Part shown: positions 45,414 to 53,630 of the stretch, in pieces
Layout of the letters: each line of letters starts with the position of its first letter
Numbering within the stretch: the stretch's first letter is position 1
DNA from: Porticoccus sp038143955
Lineage (GTDB): Bacteria > Pseudomonadota > Gammaproteobacteria > Pseudomonadales > Porticoccaceae
Direction of reading: 5' to 3'
DNA: 64,000 nt
Assembly (NCBI GenBank): GCA_038143955.1
Contig: JAYQMT010000004.1
Coordinates: 1 to 64,000, forward strand
Translations under genes and position numbers: made by a program
The notes under the pieces: generated by a model
What the model saw: the letters and a program-made list of their open reading frames with translations, nothing else
Told to the model about the DNA's origin: nothing
Database searches by the model: none

Positions 45414-45613
45414 TTACTTCCCCCATTAATATTATCTAGTCTATTATATTGAGCTTGTCTTTCTCTATCGGCTTTTATTTCTGCTTCAATTAATTCATTG
45501 ATGCGAGTCATATCTTCTACTTCTACATCGTAATATGCTTCAAGTGTTTGAGCAATATCTTCAGCGCACTCGTAGAATGTTTCTACATATCCTTTATCTT
45601 GTTTTGTTTTCAT
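45410..45613 (-). CDS. Early protein (67 aa)
   Basis: MKTKQDKGYVETFYECAEDI; ATG 45613 has GAAGGAG 11 bases upstream; ATG 45640 is an alternative in frame. TTGACA-N18-TATAGT lies upstream. Unknown. Confidence 0.6.
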   Translation of the reverse strand: MKTKQDKGYVETFYECAEDIAQTLEAYYDVEVEDMTRINELIEAEIKADRERQAQYNRLDNINGGSK

Positions 45614-45661
45614 GTCGATTTTTTCTCCTTCTGTGAACATATAATTATTGATATGTCGATA

Positions 45662-45880
45662 CTATAACTCTTTTTTACTCCATGTGTCAACAACTAAGTT
45701 CATTTGATCTGATAAAGTTGCATCTTCACTAATTGGCTTGAGATGAACGCTAATCTTATCTTGGTAATCAGTATCATCAGTTGGTAAAAAGTGAAGCGTT
45801 GACATTTCTCCATCAAGAATAGCTTCAATGTCGCTTGGAGTCAAGCCTATTTCTACATTATACTCTTTGGCAATATTCAT
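45662..45880 (-). CDS. Early protein (72 aa)
   Basis: MNIAKEYNVEIGLTPSDIEA; ATG overlaps the previous gene. Unknown. Confidence 0.65.
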   Translation of the reverse strand: MNIAKEYNVEIGLTPSDIEAILDGEMSTLHFLPTDDTDYQDKISVHLKPISEDATLSDQMNLVVDTWSKKEL

Positions 45881-46018
45881 TTAAATAAATTCCTTCGTTA
45901 ATTAATTCCTCAGCAGTAAATTCCATTGGTTCTTCCCATTCTTCATCTTGCAACCAATAAGTTCCTGTGAAACAATCGTATTCTAGTTTATTATTATTTT
46001 CCTCATGTAATCATTCAT
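45858..46018 (-). CDS. Early acidic protein (frameshifted, ~53 aa)
   Basis: Leaderless promoter fixes ATG 46018 (MNDYM). One extra G near 46005 links to LEYDCFTGTYWLQDEEWEEP, ending at 45858 inside the next gene. Unknown. Confidence 0.5.
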
Positions 46019-46053
46019 AGTTATACCTTATGTTGTTTTTGTTGTTGTGTCAA
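46019..46053 (-). promoter_or_regulatory. Leaderless sigma70 promoter
   Basis: TTGACA-N17-TAAGGT-N6-ATG. Confidence 0.85.
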
Positions 46054-46250
46054 GAATTATTTTCGTATTGATCAATTAAATCTTCTAAATCCCATTCAGT
46101 ATATTCTTTAATTAATTTTTTAAAATCTCCATCTACATAAGTTGCTCCACCTGTGCCATCATTGCATATTTCTACATCTTTAATATTAGTTTTGCATTGA
46201 TAACCAATTCCTTTGTTTGTTTCAAAATATCTAACGCTTGTTACTTTCAT
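46050..46250 (-). CDS. Early protein (66 aa)
   Basis: MKVTSVRYFETNKGIGYQCK; beta-rich start, acidic helix end. ATG overlaps the previous stop. Unknown. Confidence 0.65.
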   Translation of the reverse strand: MKVTSVRYFETNKGIGYQCKTNIKDVEICNDGTGGATYVDGDFKKLIKEYTEWDLEDLIDQYENNS

Positions 46251-46477
46251 AGTTCTAATTCCTTTGTGATTGTTATATCTAATACTCCCCAATTCATTTG
46301 ACTATCAACATTTAAACCTAGATCAATTAGCTTGTCAACAATAGAATTTCTATAATTCCAAATATCTTTATCCCAATTATAATGATCGCAAGTAGAAAGA
46401 GTATTTGAGCCATATTTATTTACCATCTCAACTTGTTTAGAGATAACTTTATTTAATTTTTCTTTCAATTCTTTCAT
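46247..46477 (-). CDS. Early protein (76 aa)
   Basis: MKELKEKLNKVISKQVEMVN; overlap-coupled in a four-gene operon from 46907. Unknown. Confidence 0.65.
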   Translation of the reverse strand: MKELKEKLNKVISKQVEMVNKYGSNTLSTCDHYNWDKDIWNYRNSIVDKLIDLGLNVDSQMNWGVLDITITKELEL

Positions 46478-46701
46478 GCTATTTCCAATCTATAATATCC
46501 ATATTCTATTTGCTCTTCTTCAGTTAAAGATTCAAGACCATTGTAGTCTTCATAAACTTCACGAATGTACTCTAAATCTTTTCCAACATAAAACGCAGGA
46601 GTATAATCTCCTTCTTTGTGCAAACCATTTGATTTGTCTACTTGAAGAATATAATCTAACATTTTTTGTGGCTCAATATTCCATACTTTTTGTACTTTCA
46701 T
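46474..46701 (-). CDS. Early acidic protein (75 aa)
   Basis: MKVQKVWNIEPQKMLDYILQ; acidic aromatic C-terminus. Unknown. Confidence 0.65.
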   Translation of the reverse strand: MKVQKVWNIEPQKMLDYILQVDKSNGLHKEGDYTPAFYVGKDLEYIREVYEDYNGLESLTEEEQIEYGYYRLEIA

Positions 46702-46907
46702 TTTATATATCCCCTTTCTTGTAAATATTCTTTAAAATTAACTTTAAACTCGTTTAGCCAATTAGGACAATCCTCTGCAATCTCTGCGACTATTTGCCAA
46801 GGATCACCTAAATAATTATCAATGTCAACATCATAATAGAATTTTATTTGAGATTCTAAGTCCATGTCTTTTGTCCACTCTTCGTATGTTGGTAATTTAT
46901 CATTCAT
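46698..46907 (-). CDS. Early acidic protein (69 aa)
   Basis: MNDKLPTYEEWTKDMDLESQ; first gene of the operon, divergent from the plus-strand gene at 46926. Unknown. Confidence 0.65.
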   Translation of the reverse strand: MNDKLPTYEEWTKDMDLESQIKFYYDVDIDNYLGDPWQIVAEIAEDCPNWLNEFKVNFKEYLQERGYIK

Positions 46908-46925
46908 TGCGTGTATTTTATTACT

Positions 46926-47117
46926 ATGGATTTTTTGACTTTATGGGATGGGTTTTTAACTATAACTGCTTGTATTTGTATTGCAATCATTTTTTTTTAT
47001 TTAACCAAGATTAATGATTTTGCATGGTATGTCAAGCATTTTGTTGTGCTTTCAAGCAAAAAAGTTAGTATTTATATAGTTAAACAATTATTTTGCATCT
47101 TTTATCATGCGTTGTGA
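46926..47117 (+). CDS. Possible plus-strand membrane protein (63 aa)
   Basis: MDFLTLWDGFLTITACICIA continues into one hydrophobic helix, then a basic tail. TATTTT lies six bases before the ATG, as in other leaderless genes, but there is no good -35. Confidence 0.45.
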   Translation: MDFLTLWDGFLTITACICIAIIFFYLTKINDFAWYVKHFVVLSSKKVSIYIVKQLFCIFYHAL

Positions 47118-47180
47118 ATCATTTTTGTAATTTTTGATTAACAATTTGATTTATCCATTATCCATGATGCACAATTAAGA

Positions 47181-47414
47181 TTATTGCAATCTGCCCCCTG
47201 CATCTAATACATTGCGAAGACAACTTGATTGCCCTGCTCTTGCAGTAACCTTCTTGGCATACTCAAATGCGCTAGGATCACTAAAGGTTTGCATAACCAT
47301 AGTTGACTTGTCGAGATAAACATTAAGACCCTTCTTGGGGATCGAGTTTGCTACCTTCTCTGCGCTTGCAACAGATTTTTGTATATCTGCTAAAAATGCT
47401 TCTGTTGTGTTCAT
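47181..47414 (-). CDS. Early protein (77 aa)
   Basis: MNTTEAFLADIQKSVASAEK; C-terminus ARAGQSSCLRNVLDAGGRLQ. Unknown. Confidence 0.7.
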   Translation of the reverse strand: MNTTEAFLADIQKSVASAEKVANSIPKKGLNVYLDKSTMVMQTFSDPSAFEYAKKVTARAGQSSCLRNVLDAGGRLQ

Positions 47415-47450
47415 GGTAGTTACATTAAATTAGTTTTGTTTACCTGTCAA
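47415..47450 (-). promoter_or_regulatory. Leaderless sigma70 promoter
   Basis: TTGACA-N17-TAATGT-N7-ATG. Confidence 0.8.
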
Positions 47451-47480
47451 TGCTTTTTTTAAAAAAGTGTAATAAATAAT

Positions 47481-47603
47481 ATGAAGAAATTTTTTAGTAA
47501 ATTAATTGATTTCATCATAATGTTTTTTGCTTTATTTTATTACTCTTTTAAATATTTTGTTGATTTATTTGGAGATAAATATTTGCATGGAGAGTATCCA
47601 TGA
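47481..47603 (+). CDS. Plus-strand membrane peptide (40 aa)
   Basis: MKKFFSKLIDFIIMFFALFY, one transmembrane helix with positive N-terminus. A terminator hairpin begins at its stop, supporting a real transcript. Unknown; holin-like size, but a single helix. Confidence 0.5.
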   Translation: MKKFFSKLIDFIIMFFALFYYSFKYFVDLFGDKYLHGEYP

Positions 47604-47650
47604 CTAGTTTCCGATATAGCAGTAATCTAATTACTTACTAGTCTTTTTTA
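47603..47650 (+). terminator. Plus-strand terminator
   Basis: ACTAGT...GTAAT-CTAA-ATTAC...ACTAGT nested hairpin followed by TCTTTTTT. Confidence 0.6.
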
Positions 47651-47711
47651 GTTGATCAAGCAGGGAGTGTTCTTTGCGAGAGAACGAAAAGAGGTGAACC
47701 CATAAAAGTGG

Positions 47712-47785
47712 ACGCATGGATCAGAATCGAACTGACGAATGGGAGTTTTTTGCAGACTCCTGCCTTACCACTTGGCTACCATGCG
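47712..47785 (-). tRNA. tRNA-Cys (anticodon GCA)
   Basis: Full cloverleaf: acceptor CGCATGG/CCATGCG, D arm GCC...GGC with AGTGGTAA loop, anticodon stem GGAGT/ACTCC, T arm GTCAG-TTCGATT-CTGAT. The anticodon loop reads CTGCAAAAA, two A too long; with CTGCAAA the anticodon is GCA. The excess fits the homopolymer errors seen elsewhere. No CCA is encoded. It directly follows the convergently oriented plus-strand terminator. Confidence 0.85.
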
Positions 47786-47792
47786 AATTAAA

Positions 47793-48220
47793 TTAATACC
47801 AACAACTATAAAACACCCTATAACCTTTGTCAAGCATTTTATGTGCTTCTGCAAAAAATCTAAATCTTGTTCTTTATAGTAGTATTCGTTTTCGGGAAAT
47901 GGTTTTCCATCTTCATCGTTCCAAAAATATGAATCACTACCCCAAAAGAATCCATTTGATTCGGGTAATTCAAAATTACGAATAGCATCTTCAAGATTAT
48001 AAAGGTCTGCTCTAGTTAATTGCAATTCAACGCTATTGAAATCTCCACTAAAGTCATTTTCGTCTTCAGATGGTTTCCAATTTGGTCTACCCTTGTTTTC
48101 CCAAAGATTTTCCATCCAACCTTGCAAGCGATTATGTTTTCTCCAATCACAAATTGAAACATCATCGTCACTATTTCTCTTGCGAGGTGGACGAGCATAA
48201 GCGTACATATCTAACCCCAT
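47793..48220 (-). CDS. MGLDMYAYA-family phage protein (frameshifted, ~142 aa)
   Basis: Begins MGLDMYAYARPPRKRNSDDD, then WRKHNRLQGWMENLWENKG and FFWGSDSYFWNDED, typical of a widespread phage family of unknown function. As written the frame runs into the tRNA. One extra T near 47855 gives DFFAEAHKMLDKGYRVFYSC and stops at 47793, matching the family C-terminus. Confidence 0.75.
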
Positions 48221-48232
48221 AATATTTTTTCC

Positions 48233-48478
48233 TTATTTTATTTTGTTTAATGATTCCTGCATTGTTAGCGCAGGTTTATTGTATCCTAAATGTCTTAAAT
48301 TATAGTGCATTTTGCCCATTTGAACAACAACCTTATAATTAACTTTAGTTTTTTCTTCTTCAGTTAATTTATTAAAATCTTTATATTGCTCTTTTGTCCA
48401 TTTTCTAAATGCTTCTTCTACTGCATCGGGCATGAGTTCTTTCGGCACTCTGTCTGCTCTGTTCCATATATAAGTCAT
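48233..48478 (-). CDS. Early protein (81 aa)
   Basis: MTYIWNRADRVPKELMPDAV; WTKEQYKDFNKLTEEE. Unknown. Confidence 0.65.
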   Translation of the reverse strand: MTYIWNRADRVPKELMPDAVEEAFRKWTKEQYKDFNKLTEEEKTKVNYKVVVQMGKMHYNLRHLGYNKPALTMQESLNKIK

Positions 48479-48515
48479 ATTGCTTTTTCGTATTTTATTT
48501 TAAAACCAAGTTTAG

Positions 48516-48716
48516 TTAAACATAAGAGATCAACTCTGTCAAGACTTTTTTGCGTGTTAGTAAATTAATATCTTCTGCATTTTGAAAAGATGTAACGACC
48601 CACAAACCATCTTTTCTATTCTTATATTTTTTTTCTCTTACTACTATCTCTGATCTGTCTATTGGCAAATCTAATGTTTGTCTTATGCAACCTTCTATTA
48701 TTGAGTAATTTTCCAT
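48516..48716 (-). CDS. Early basic protein (66 aa)
   Basis: MENYSIIEGCIRQTLDLPID; RKKYKNRKDGLWVVTSF-like centre. Unknown. Confidence 0.65.
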   Translation of the reverse strand: MENYSIIEGCIRQTLDLPIDRSEIVVREKKYKNRKDGLWVVTSFQNAEDINLLTRKKVLTELISYV

Positions 48717-48751
48717 TTTTAAAGATTAAAGTATTAATAAATGTTTGTCAA
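48717..48751 (-). promoter_or_regulatory. Leaderless promoter overlapping a stop codon
   Basis: TTGACA-N17-TAATCT-N6-ATG; the TGA inside TTGACA is the stop of the SprT-like gene. Confidence 0.85.
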
Positions 48752-49215
48752 CCCCTAAAAACAACAATATCTTTTTGTTCTGCAAATAAATTTTGAAGAC
48801 ATTTTGGGCAACGATAACCCCTGTTTGACCTTAAACGATGTCTTTTGTAGGTAACTACAAGAACAAGTATCAATATATTTGTAATGATTTTTTGGTTGAT
48901 TTAACTTAGACTTGCATCGAGCTTTTGGTATTGCACCTACCTCTTTACAGATTTTTTTCCACAATTTACCATGACCTTTCCCTGCTTTACCATGTCTTTC
49001 ATAGGATAAAGCATGAGCGATCTCATGCAGAATAGTGTCTACAACCTCTGATTGAACATTCAATTCTACAAACCATTTTGATAAACGAATTTCTTTGTCT
49101 ACATAACTACAAGTTCCTAGTGAGCATTTTTTATATTGCCAACGAAACTTCCAATGACTTTTAAGTGATGCTTCATAAAATAGCGCGCAAGCCCTTCTGC
49201 TTTTTTTAATTCCAT
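48748..49215 (-). CDS. SprT-like zinc protease (frameshifted, ~155 aa)
   Basis: Starts MELKKAEGLARYFMKHHLK; one extra A near 49163 gives SHWKFRWQYKKCSLGTCSYV and leads to the zinc site TILHEIAHALSYERHG with third His in GHGKLW. Removing one G near 48815 gives KQGYRCPKCLQNLFAEQKD, completing a C-terminal zinc ribbon (CSCS...CPKC). SprT/Spartan proteins cut DNA-protein crosslinks; the phage role is unknown. Confidence 0.8.
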
Positions 49216-49251
49216 ACCAACCACATTAGATTAATAATGGAGTTATGTCAA
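49216..49251 (-). promoter_or_regulatory. Leaderless sigma70 promoter
   Basis: TTGACA-N17-TAATGT-N7-ATG. Confidence 0.8.
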
Positions 49252-49253
49252 TA

Positions 49254-49537
49254 CTATTCTTTAAAAAGTTTTTGTTTGATTTCAAGAAGTAATTGTACAT
49301 CTCTTGCTTCTTCTATATAGTCATACTTTTCTAAAATATCTTCATATTTCTGAATAATTGTGTCTAATTTTTTTTCGATTAATTTTACTGCATCATAAAA
49401 CCTGCATTATAATCATCCATAACTATTCTGTCCATATTTTTTTTTATTTCTTTTAATCCTGCTTGCTTAATATATGATTCATAACCTTCTATGCTTGGGA
49501 TCATTAATAAAGTATCATGGTTGCAATAAATTGGCAT
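49254..49537 (-). CDS. Early coiled-coil protein (frameshifted, ~94 aa)
   Basis: MPIYCNHDTLLMIPSIEGYE; one extra T near 49398 gives NAGFYDAVKLIEKKLDTIIQ and a coiled-coil end. Unknown. Confidence 0.55.
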
Positions 49538-50151
49538 TATGCTACCAATAAATCTTCTTCAACTAACTCACCATTCTTTGCAGGAATGACAACATCGACA
49601 AGAAAATCTCTGATCATTTCTGTTATTTGAATTAATTCGTGAAATTCATCAAAATCCATAGCATGAGCATCACCTTGTCCACCATAAGACATACGATAAC
49701 CTTCTCGCAGTGCGCAGCAACATTTGCTTTTCTGACCCAATTTCCTGTTTGAGGAGCATTTAATCCACTCCCAAGGAATATGAAAAGAATTTAGATAAAC
49801 TAAAATATCTAAAGCACCTTTTGCATTGCCCGCGCTATCTTTTCTTTCTGTCCAATCAATAAAATCAATGTTAGCAGATGGAAAATCTGATTTAACATCT
49901 CTTAATTGAACCATAATTCCTTTGTAATTATCTTTGGTATAATATGTATATGGTTGCCCACCATACGGACTTTGTTGAATTGCTTTGCAACCTGTCATCT
50001 CGCACATTTTTTGGTCACGATCAGATTTGCTCTTCCACGACAAAATATGTTCAGAAGATAAAACCTTCTTGACTAGATGATTGCTCTTAAATATAACATT
50101 TTCGGGCGACCATGTGTTCCAACGGACATTTGTATTTGTGAAGTAATTCAT
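49537..50151 (-). CDS. Early protein (204 aa)
   Basis: Intact. IQQSPYGGQPYTYYTKDNYK, GIMVQLRDVKSDFPSANIDF, then CCCALREGYRMSYGGQGDAH. Conserved-looking but not assigned. SD AAGGAAT and a promoter with a leader. Stop overlaps the next start (TAATG). Confidence 0.7.
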   Translation of the reverse strand: MNYFTNTNVRWNTWSPENVIFKSNHLVKKVLSSEHILSWKSKSDRDQKMCEMTGCKAIQQSPYGGQPYTYYTKDNYKGIMVQLRDVKSDFPSANIDFIDWTERKDSAGNAKGALDILVYLNSFHIPWEWIKCSSNRKLGQKSKCCCALREGYRMSYGGQGDAHAMDFDEFHELIQITEMIRDFLVDVVIPAKNGELVEEDLLVA

Positions 50152-50183
50152 TTTTATTCCTTATGTTTGTGATTAATAATTGT

Positions 50184-50212
50184 ACTTTATTAAATTTCTC
50201 CAACCATGTCAA
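50184..50212 (-). promoter_or_regulatory. Sigma70 promoter inside upstream gene
   Basis: TTGACA-N17-TAAAGT; the -35 lies in the last codons of the 50190 gene. Confidence 0.8.
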
Positions 50213-50366
50213 TAGAAAAATTGGCAAAGTGATGACCATGTTCATCGTAAAAGGCTTGAACGAGTTCAACCGCCTCTAACACCTTATCTCCTTCTGAAGA
50301 AGATTCTCCAAGCGCAGATGTTTCTGCCTCGTTTAAAACTAATTCTATTGCTTTTTCTAATTTCAT
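50190..50366 (-). CDS. Early acidic protein (58 aa)
   Basis: MKLEKAIELVLNEAETSALG through FSIDMVGEI. Intact small gene. Unknown. Confidence 0.65.
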   Translation of the reverse strand: MKLEKAIELVLNEAETSALGESSSEGDKVLEAVELVQAFYDEHGHHFANFSIDMVGEI

Positions 50367-50369
50367 TTT

Positions 50370-50571
50370 TTATTTCTTAAAAATTTGATTCCATTCATCT
50401 TTTATTTCGATACTTGGCATTTCATTTAACCCAATACATCCATTTAGTAGAAGATCAATTATTTCGCTAACATTCATATTTATTGCTTCTCGCTCTGCAA
50501 GATCATAACGCATATCGTCTATTGATGGTTCTTCATCTTCGTCTCTTTTGTTGTTCTTTAGTTGTTCTCAT
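50370..50571 (-). CDS. Early acidic protein (frameshifted, ~66 aa)
   Basis: Removing one A near 50545 links MRTTKEQQRDEDEE to PSIDDMRYDLAERE and a helix ending WNQIFKK. Unknown. Confidence 0.5.
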
Positions 50572-50577
50572 GTTTTA

Positions 50578-50786
50578 TTATTCTTCGCTTTGTTTTACGA
50601 TCAATAGCTTGACATCTTCGCCTTCCCCTGTCAACCCTAAATTTTTAATAACTTCTCCATAGATTGATCCATCTTCGGGAGCAATTCTTATCCAAGCGCA
50701 ATTTTTTATTTACCATCTTCTGTTGTGTAAACATCCAGACTCATGTTCAAGTAATCTGAAGCTTTCTGATATTTAGTTAATTTCAT
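50578..50786 (-). CDS. Early protein (frameshifted, ~69 aa)
   Basis: MKLTKYQKASDYLNMSLDVY; one extra A near 50710 gives DGKIKNCAWIRIAPEDGSIY, ending at 50578. Unknown beta-rich protein. Confidence 0.5.
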
Positions 50787-50792
50787 GATTAA

Positions 50793-50984
50793 TTAAATAT
50801 CTACTTTTTTATATAAATTGTCAACTATATTTTTTATGTGTTCTATGTATTTTTTTTCTTGTGGCTCTCTTGAATATAAGAATTCTAATTCTGCCTCAAG
50901 GTCTTTGATATGTTTTCAAGAATCCATTATTTCTTGTTTTTTGGATTCTTCTTTGTTGAGAGCATTAAGAGTTTGCTTTTTCAT
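50793..50984 (-). CDS. Early helical protein (63 aa, in-frame TGA)
   Basis: MKKQTLNALNKEESKKQEIM, TGA near 50918, then KHIKDLEAELEFLYSREPQE in the same frame. TTTGAAACAT for TTGAAAACAT would remove it. ATG overlaps the previous stop. Confidence 0.5.
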
Positions 50985-51409
50985 TTTTTGTTCCAATAAT
51001 AACTTCGATTTCGTCCTCAAATTCAATGAGAACATTCCCAATTTATGTTGGTACATCCACGCAAAACATAACCATCCCAAAGTTCTTTTACGACTCCTCT
51101 TGGGGCATCCCATGCAGTTTGAAAATAATACTCTAGCTTTTCATCTTCTTCGTTGAGAGACGCATCAACTGCATTCCATTTTGTACCCCAATTTAAAATA
51201 CTCCAATCATACCAATTATTGTCTCCAAATTTTTCTCTTTCTTTCTTGCCCAAGACTACCTTCGGCAAAAAAAGTATCTGAATGTTTGGGCATTGGTAAT
51301 ATTTTATTGAAATCAAAAACAGATTTTTTGATGCAAAAAAAGTTTTTAGGTGCTTCATCTTTTCTTTTGATCCTTCAAAAGTAACATAATTTGTAGTCCA
51401 ATTTGGCAT
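50965..51409 (-). CDS. MPNW-family phage protein (frameshifted, ~147 aa)
   Basis: MPNWTTNYVTFEGSKEKMKH is the start of the MPNW/DUF1281-like family. Three corrections (near 51347, 51255, 51037) give FDFNKILPMPKHSDTFF, LGQEEREKFGDNNWYDWSIL and WNVLIEFEDEIEVI. NWGTKWNAVDA is typical. Function unknown. Confidence 0.65.
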
Positions 51410-51421
51410 ATTTAATTCTCC

Positions 51422-51661
51422 TTATATAATAATGTTCGGTCTGTCTAGTTGATCCCAATCAACTTCGTTAGATTTTATTTTCCATGCGATTTCTCCGTTT
51501 GTAGGATCAGCATATTCGATATTGAAATCAGAGTCAAGTAAAATTTCATCGTTATCCATATTTCTAACAATTTCTTCTGCTTCAGTTCTATTTTCTGCTT
51601 CGACATAAAAGCAATTAATAATTTTTACCCCAACACAATATTCTCTTTTTTTATTATTCAT
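51422..51661 (-). CDS. Early protein (79 aa)
   Basis: VKIINCFYVEAENRTEAEEI resembles small beta-alpha phage proteins. Unknown. Confidence 0.65.
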   Translation of the reverse strand: MNNKKREYCVGVKIINCFYVEAENRTEAEEIVRNMDNDEILLDSDFNIEYADPTNGEIAWKIKSNEVDWDQLDRPNIII

Positions 51662-51843
51662 TTTTTTGTTTGCAATAGTTTTGATCTAATAAATCGTCTA
51701 GTAAATGCACAATACCCCAAACCTAATTCTCTATCTAGTGGAACAGGTTGATCTTCTCGTTCTTCGGCAGGTTTGAAGTCATGCCACAAAATAGATAATA
51801 AATGATCCCTTTGTTTTTCTAATAGTGAATAGTCGATATTCAT
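51658..51843 (-). CDS. Early protein (61 aa)
   Basis: MNIDYSLLEKQRDHLLSILW; LGLGYCAFTRRFIRSKL. Overlap-coupled. Unknown. Confidence 0.65.
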   Translation of the reverse strand: MNIDYSLLEKQRDHLLSILWHDFKPAEEREDQPVPLDRELGLGYCAFTRRFIRSKLLQTKK

Positions 51844-52256
51844 CGTATTTGTTGTTCCATTTCCATTATTTGATCTTGAGTAAGTTCTCCTTTTGCTTTG
51901 CTACCCCATTCAAGTGGAGCATTATCAGTTAAGTCGCAAGCAATTTCTATGTTACTAACATTATGCCATGCTTCATCTGCATTAACACTTCCATCGGGAT
52001 TTAAACTTGGTCTTTTAAATCTTTTATTGCAATTCTCCTCTATATGATTAGAGATAATTACTATATCATCGGCAACGCAAGCAAGTCTATGTCGAAGCTC
52101 GACATTTTCTTGCATCAATCTCTCTAAGTTGTCCTTATGAATCTCATGCTCTACTTCAGTCATATAAGTATAAACTGAATCTTTTTTTTGTTCAGCTAAA
52201 CTCATGTTTACGGATTCTTCGTAAGTTGGATAATCGTCTCCTATAATTTCTTTCAT
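51840..52256 (-). CDS. Early coiled-coil protein (138 aa)
   Basis: First gene of the 52256-51422 operon. Central coiled coil (NLERLMQENVELRHRLACVA). Unknown. Confidence 0.65.
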   Translation of the reverse strand: MKEIIGDDYPTYEESVNMSLAEQKKDSVYTYMTEVEHEIHKDNLERLMQENVELRHRLACVADDIVIISNHIEENCNKRFKRPSLNPDGSVNADEAWHNVSNIEIACDLTDNAPLEWGSKAKGELTQDQIMEMEQQIR

Positions 52257-52291
52257 GTTTTTACCTTATGTGAATTATTTATTATTGTCAA
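52257..52291 (-). promoter_or_regulatory. Leaderless sigma70 promoter
   Basis: TTGACA-N17-TAAGGT-N6-ATG. Confidence 0.85.
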
Positions 52292-52295
52292 GTAT

Positions 52296-52382
52296 TTATT
52301 TTTGTGGTGGAAATCTTCCATAGTTTCCCATGCCATCGTAATCCATACAATCAGAATTGATCTCACTCATTATTTTGTCCAT
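52296..52382 (-). CDS. Possible micropeptide (28 aa)
   Basis: MDKIMSEINSDCMDYDGMGN; overlaps the previous tiny frame and ends just before a promoter. Tentative. Confidence 0.35.
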   Translation of the reverse strand: MDKIMSEINSDCMDYDGMGNYGRFPPQK

Positions 52383-52450
52383 TTGTTTTTAGAAGAGCGA
52401 GTATTTTTTCTTCGATAAAACCAACCAAATATTTTACGAATTATTTTCAT
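52370..52450 (-). CDS. Possible basic micropeptide (26 aa)
   Basis: MKIIRKIFGWFYRRKNTRSS; AGGAGAATAAAT upstream. Tentative. Confidence 0.35.
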   Translation of the reverse strand: MKIIRKIFGWFYRRKNTRSSKNKWTK

Positions 52451-52452
52451 AT

Positions 52453-52681
52453 TTATTCTCCTCTAATATATGCGCCAAACTCATCATTATCCATTTGCGA
52501 TGTTCCATCTAAAGGATTACAAGCAACAACACTCGCGCCTTCTTTCCATGCCGTACTAATCATATAATCTTCATCCAATTGGGCTGAAAGCTATATTTTG
52601 CGCATCTTCGGGTGAATCTGCCACAACTTCAAATGTACGATATGTCGTACTACTCATTTCTACTTCGTATATTTTTTTCAT
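52453..52681 (-). CDS. Early protein (frameshifted, ~75 aa)
   Basis: MKKIYEVEMSSTTYRTFEVV, a YEV...FEVEADS-type start; removing one C near 52580 gives AFSQLDEDYMISTAWKEGAS. Unknown. Confidence 0.55.
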
Positions 52682-52683
52682 AA

Positions 52684-53075
52684 TTATTCCTCGTACATAT
52701 AAATTGGAGTAAATTCGCCAACATAAGCGCACTCGATATTAAAGCCAAAAATTCTACTGCCTCTTCTTGTGTCATCCCTTGGTTCATTAATCCCCCTATA
52801 ATTTGGTCAGCAGAATAAACAACCCTGCCATCGCTAGAATAACCCATAATAGCATGATCATGCCCATCAGCAAACATTGCTTCGGGGTTATATTCAGCAA
52901 TCGTTTCTTTTAATTCCTCTACTCGTTCAGACCGAATTTTTCTAATTTTATCTATTGTATCAATGCTTTCATCAGAACATATTTCTTGATCATTGTCAAG
53001 ATTTATTTCAGTTTGCGCACGAAGTTTTTTTAATTGATCTAAAAAAAATAAACCTTCAGAATTTAAACATATCAT
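52684..53075 (-). CDS. Conserved phage protein (frameshifted, ~130 aa)
   Basis: FADGHDHAIMGYSSDGRVVY, QIIGGLMNQGMTQEEAVEFL; one extra T near 52740 gives AFNIECAYVGEFTPIYMYEE. The DxAxxGY...MTxEEAxEFxxFNxxxAYxGExTP pattern is a widespread phage family, function unknown. Confidence 0.75.
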
Positions 53076-53328
53076 GCCTAATGTTAAGGCAATCCAAGAG
53101 TAGTGTCAAGAATAATTTTTCAAGCATCCACCTTATTTGATCTTTTAAATCGTAAATAAATCTTTCTTGATTATCTCTTTGAGTCCAAAAAGCTAACTGC
53201 TTAGTCAAAATACCCAACCTGTCTCTAATAATTTCTTTTTCTTCTAATGAAAAAGATTCGTTGGTTAAAACATCTTCAAGTAATACTTTATTTGCTTTTA
53301 TTAAGTTTTGAATTTGCCCTTCAGTCAT
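53056..53328 (-). CDS. Early helical protein (~90 aa)
   Basis: MTEGQIQNLIKANKVLLEDV; ATG overlaps the previous TGA. The C-terminus overlaps the next promoter; with one extra A the end would be EKIILDTTLGLP instead. Unknown. Confidence 0.55.
   Translation of the reverse strand: MTEGQIQNLIKANKVLLEDVLTNESFSLEEKEIIRDRLGILTKQLAFWTQRDNQERFIYDLKDQIRWMLEKLFLTLLLDCLNIRHDMFKF
53076..53109 (-). promoter_or_regulatory. Leaderless sigma70 promoter
   Basis: TTGACA-N17-TAACAT-N5-ATG. Confidence 0.75.
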
Positions 53329-53524
53329 GGCAGTTACCCCCACAACATTGATCTGATCCACCCATGACTGCATATTCAACTACTTCTTGCATATATCGTA
53401 ACAATTCGGGTTCTAATTTGTCAGCAATCATTTCTCTTGCGCTTTCAGATTGTATATTGATTTGACAAGTACCTGTATTACCACAAGCGACTTCATTTAA
53501 AACTTTTAAAATAATTTCTTTCAT
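53321..53524 (-). CDS. Early protein (67 aa)
   Basis: MKEIILKVLNEVACGNTGTC; C-terminal CCGGNCHD cluster. Unknown. Confidence 0.6.
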   Translation of the reverse strand: MKEIILKVLNEVACGNTGTCQINIQSESAREMIADKLEPELLRYMQEVVEYAVMGGSDQCCGGNCHD

Positions 53525-53525
53525 T

Positions 53526-53630
53526 TTATTCTCTTCCTGTTATAATGTAAATTAATTGAAAGCATAGTATCAAAAATATAACTCCAATACAAGCAAAAAG
53601 TTCGTATATTTGTTTAAACTTATTTTTCAT
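53526..53630 (-). CDS. Membrane micropeptide (34 aa)
   Basis: MKNKFKQIYELFACIGVIFL continues as one transmembrane helix; overlaps the cytidylyltransferase-like gene end. Unknown. Confidence 0.5.
   Translation of the reverse strand: MKNKFKQIYELFACIGVIFLILCFQLIYIITGRE

Noticed and set aside
47643..47712. Second tRNA next to tRNA-Cys (GTTCT-TTGCGAG-AGAAC looks like an anticodon arm)
   Set aside because: No matching acceptor, D arm or T arm could be built around it.
33400..50930. Alternative genetic code with TGA (or TAA) read as an amino acid
   Set aside because: TGA and TAA end many confirmed genes, often in ATGA or TAATG overlaps. The in-frame stops can all be explained by one or two homopolymer indels that restore conserved motifs.
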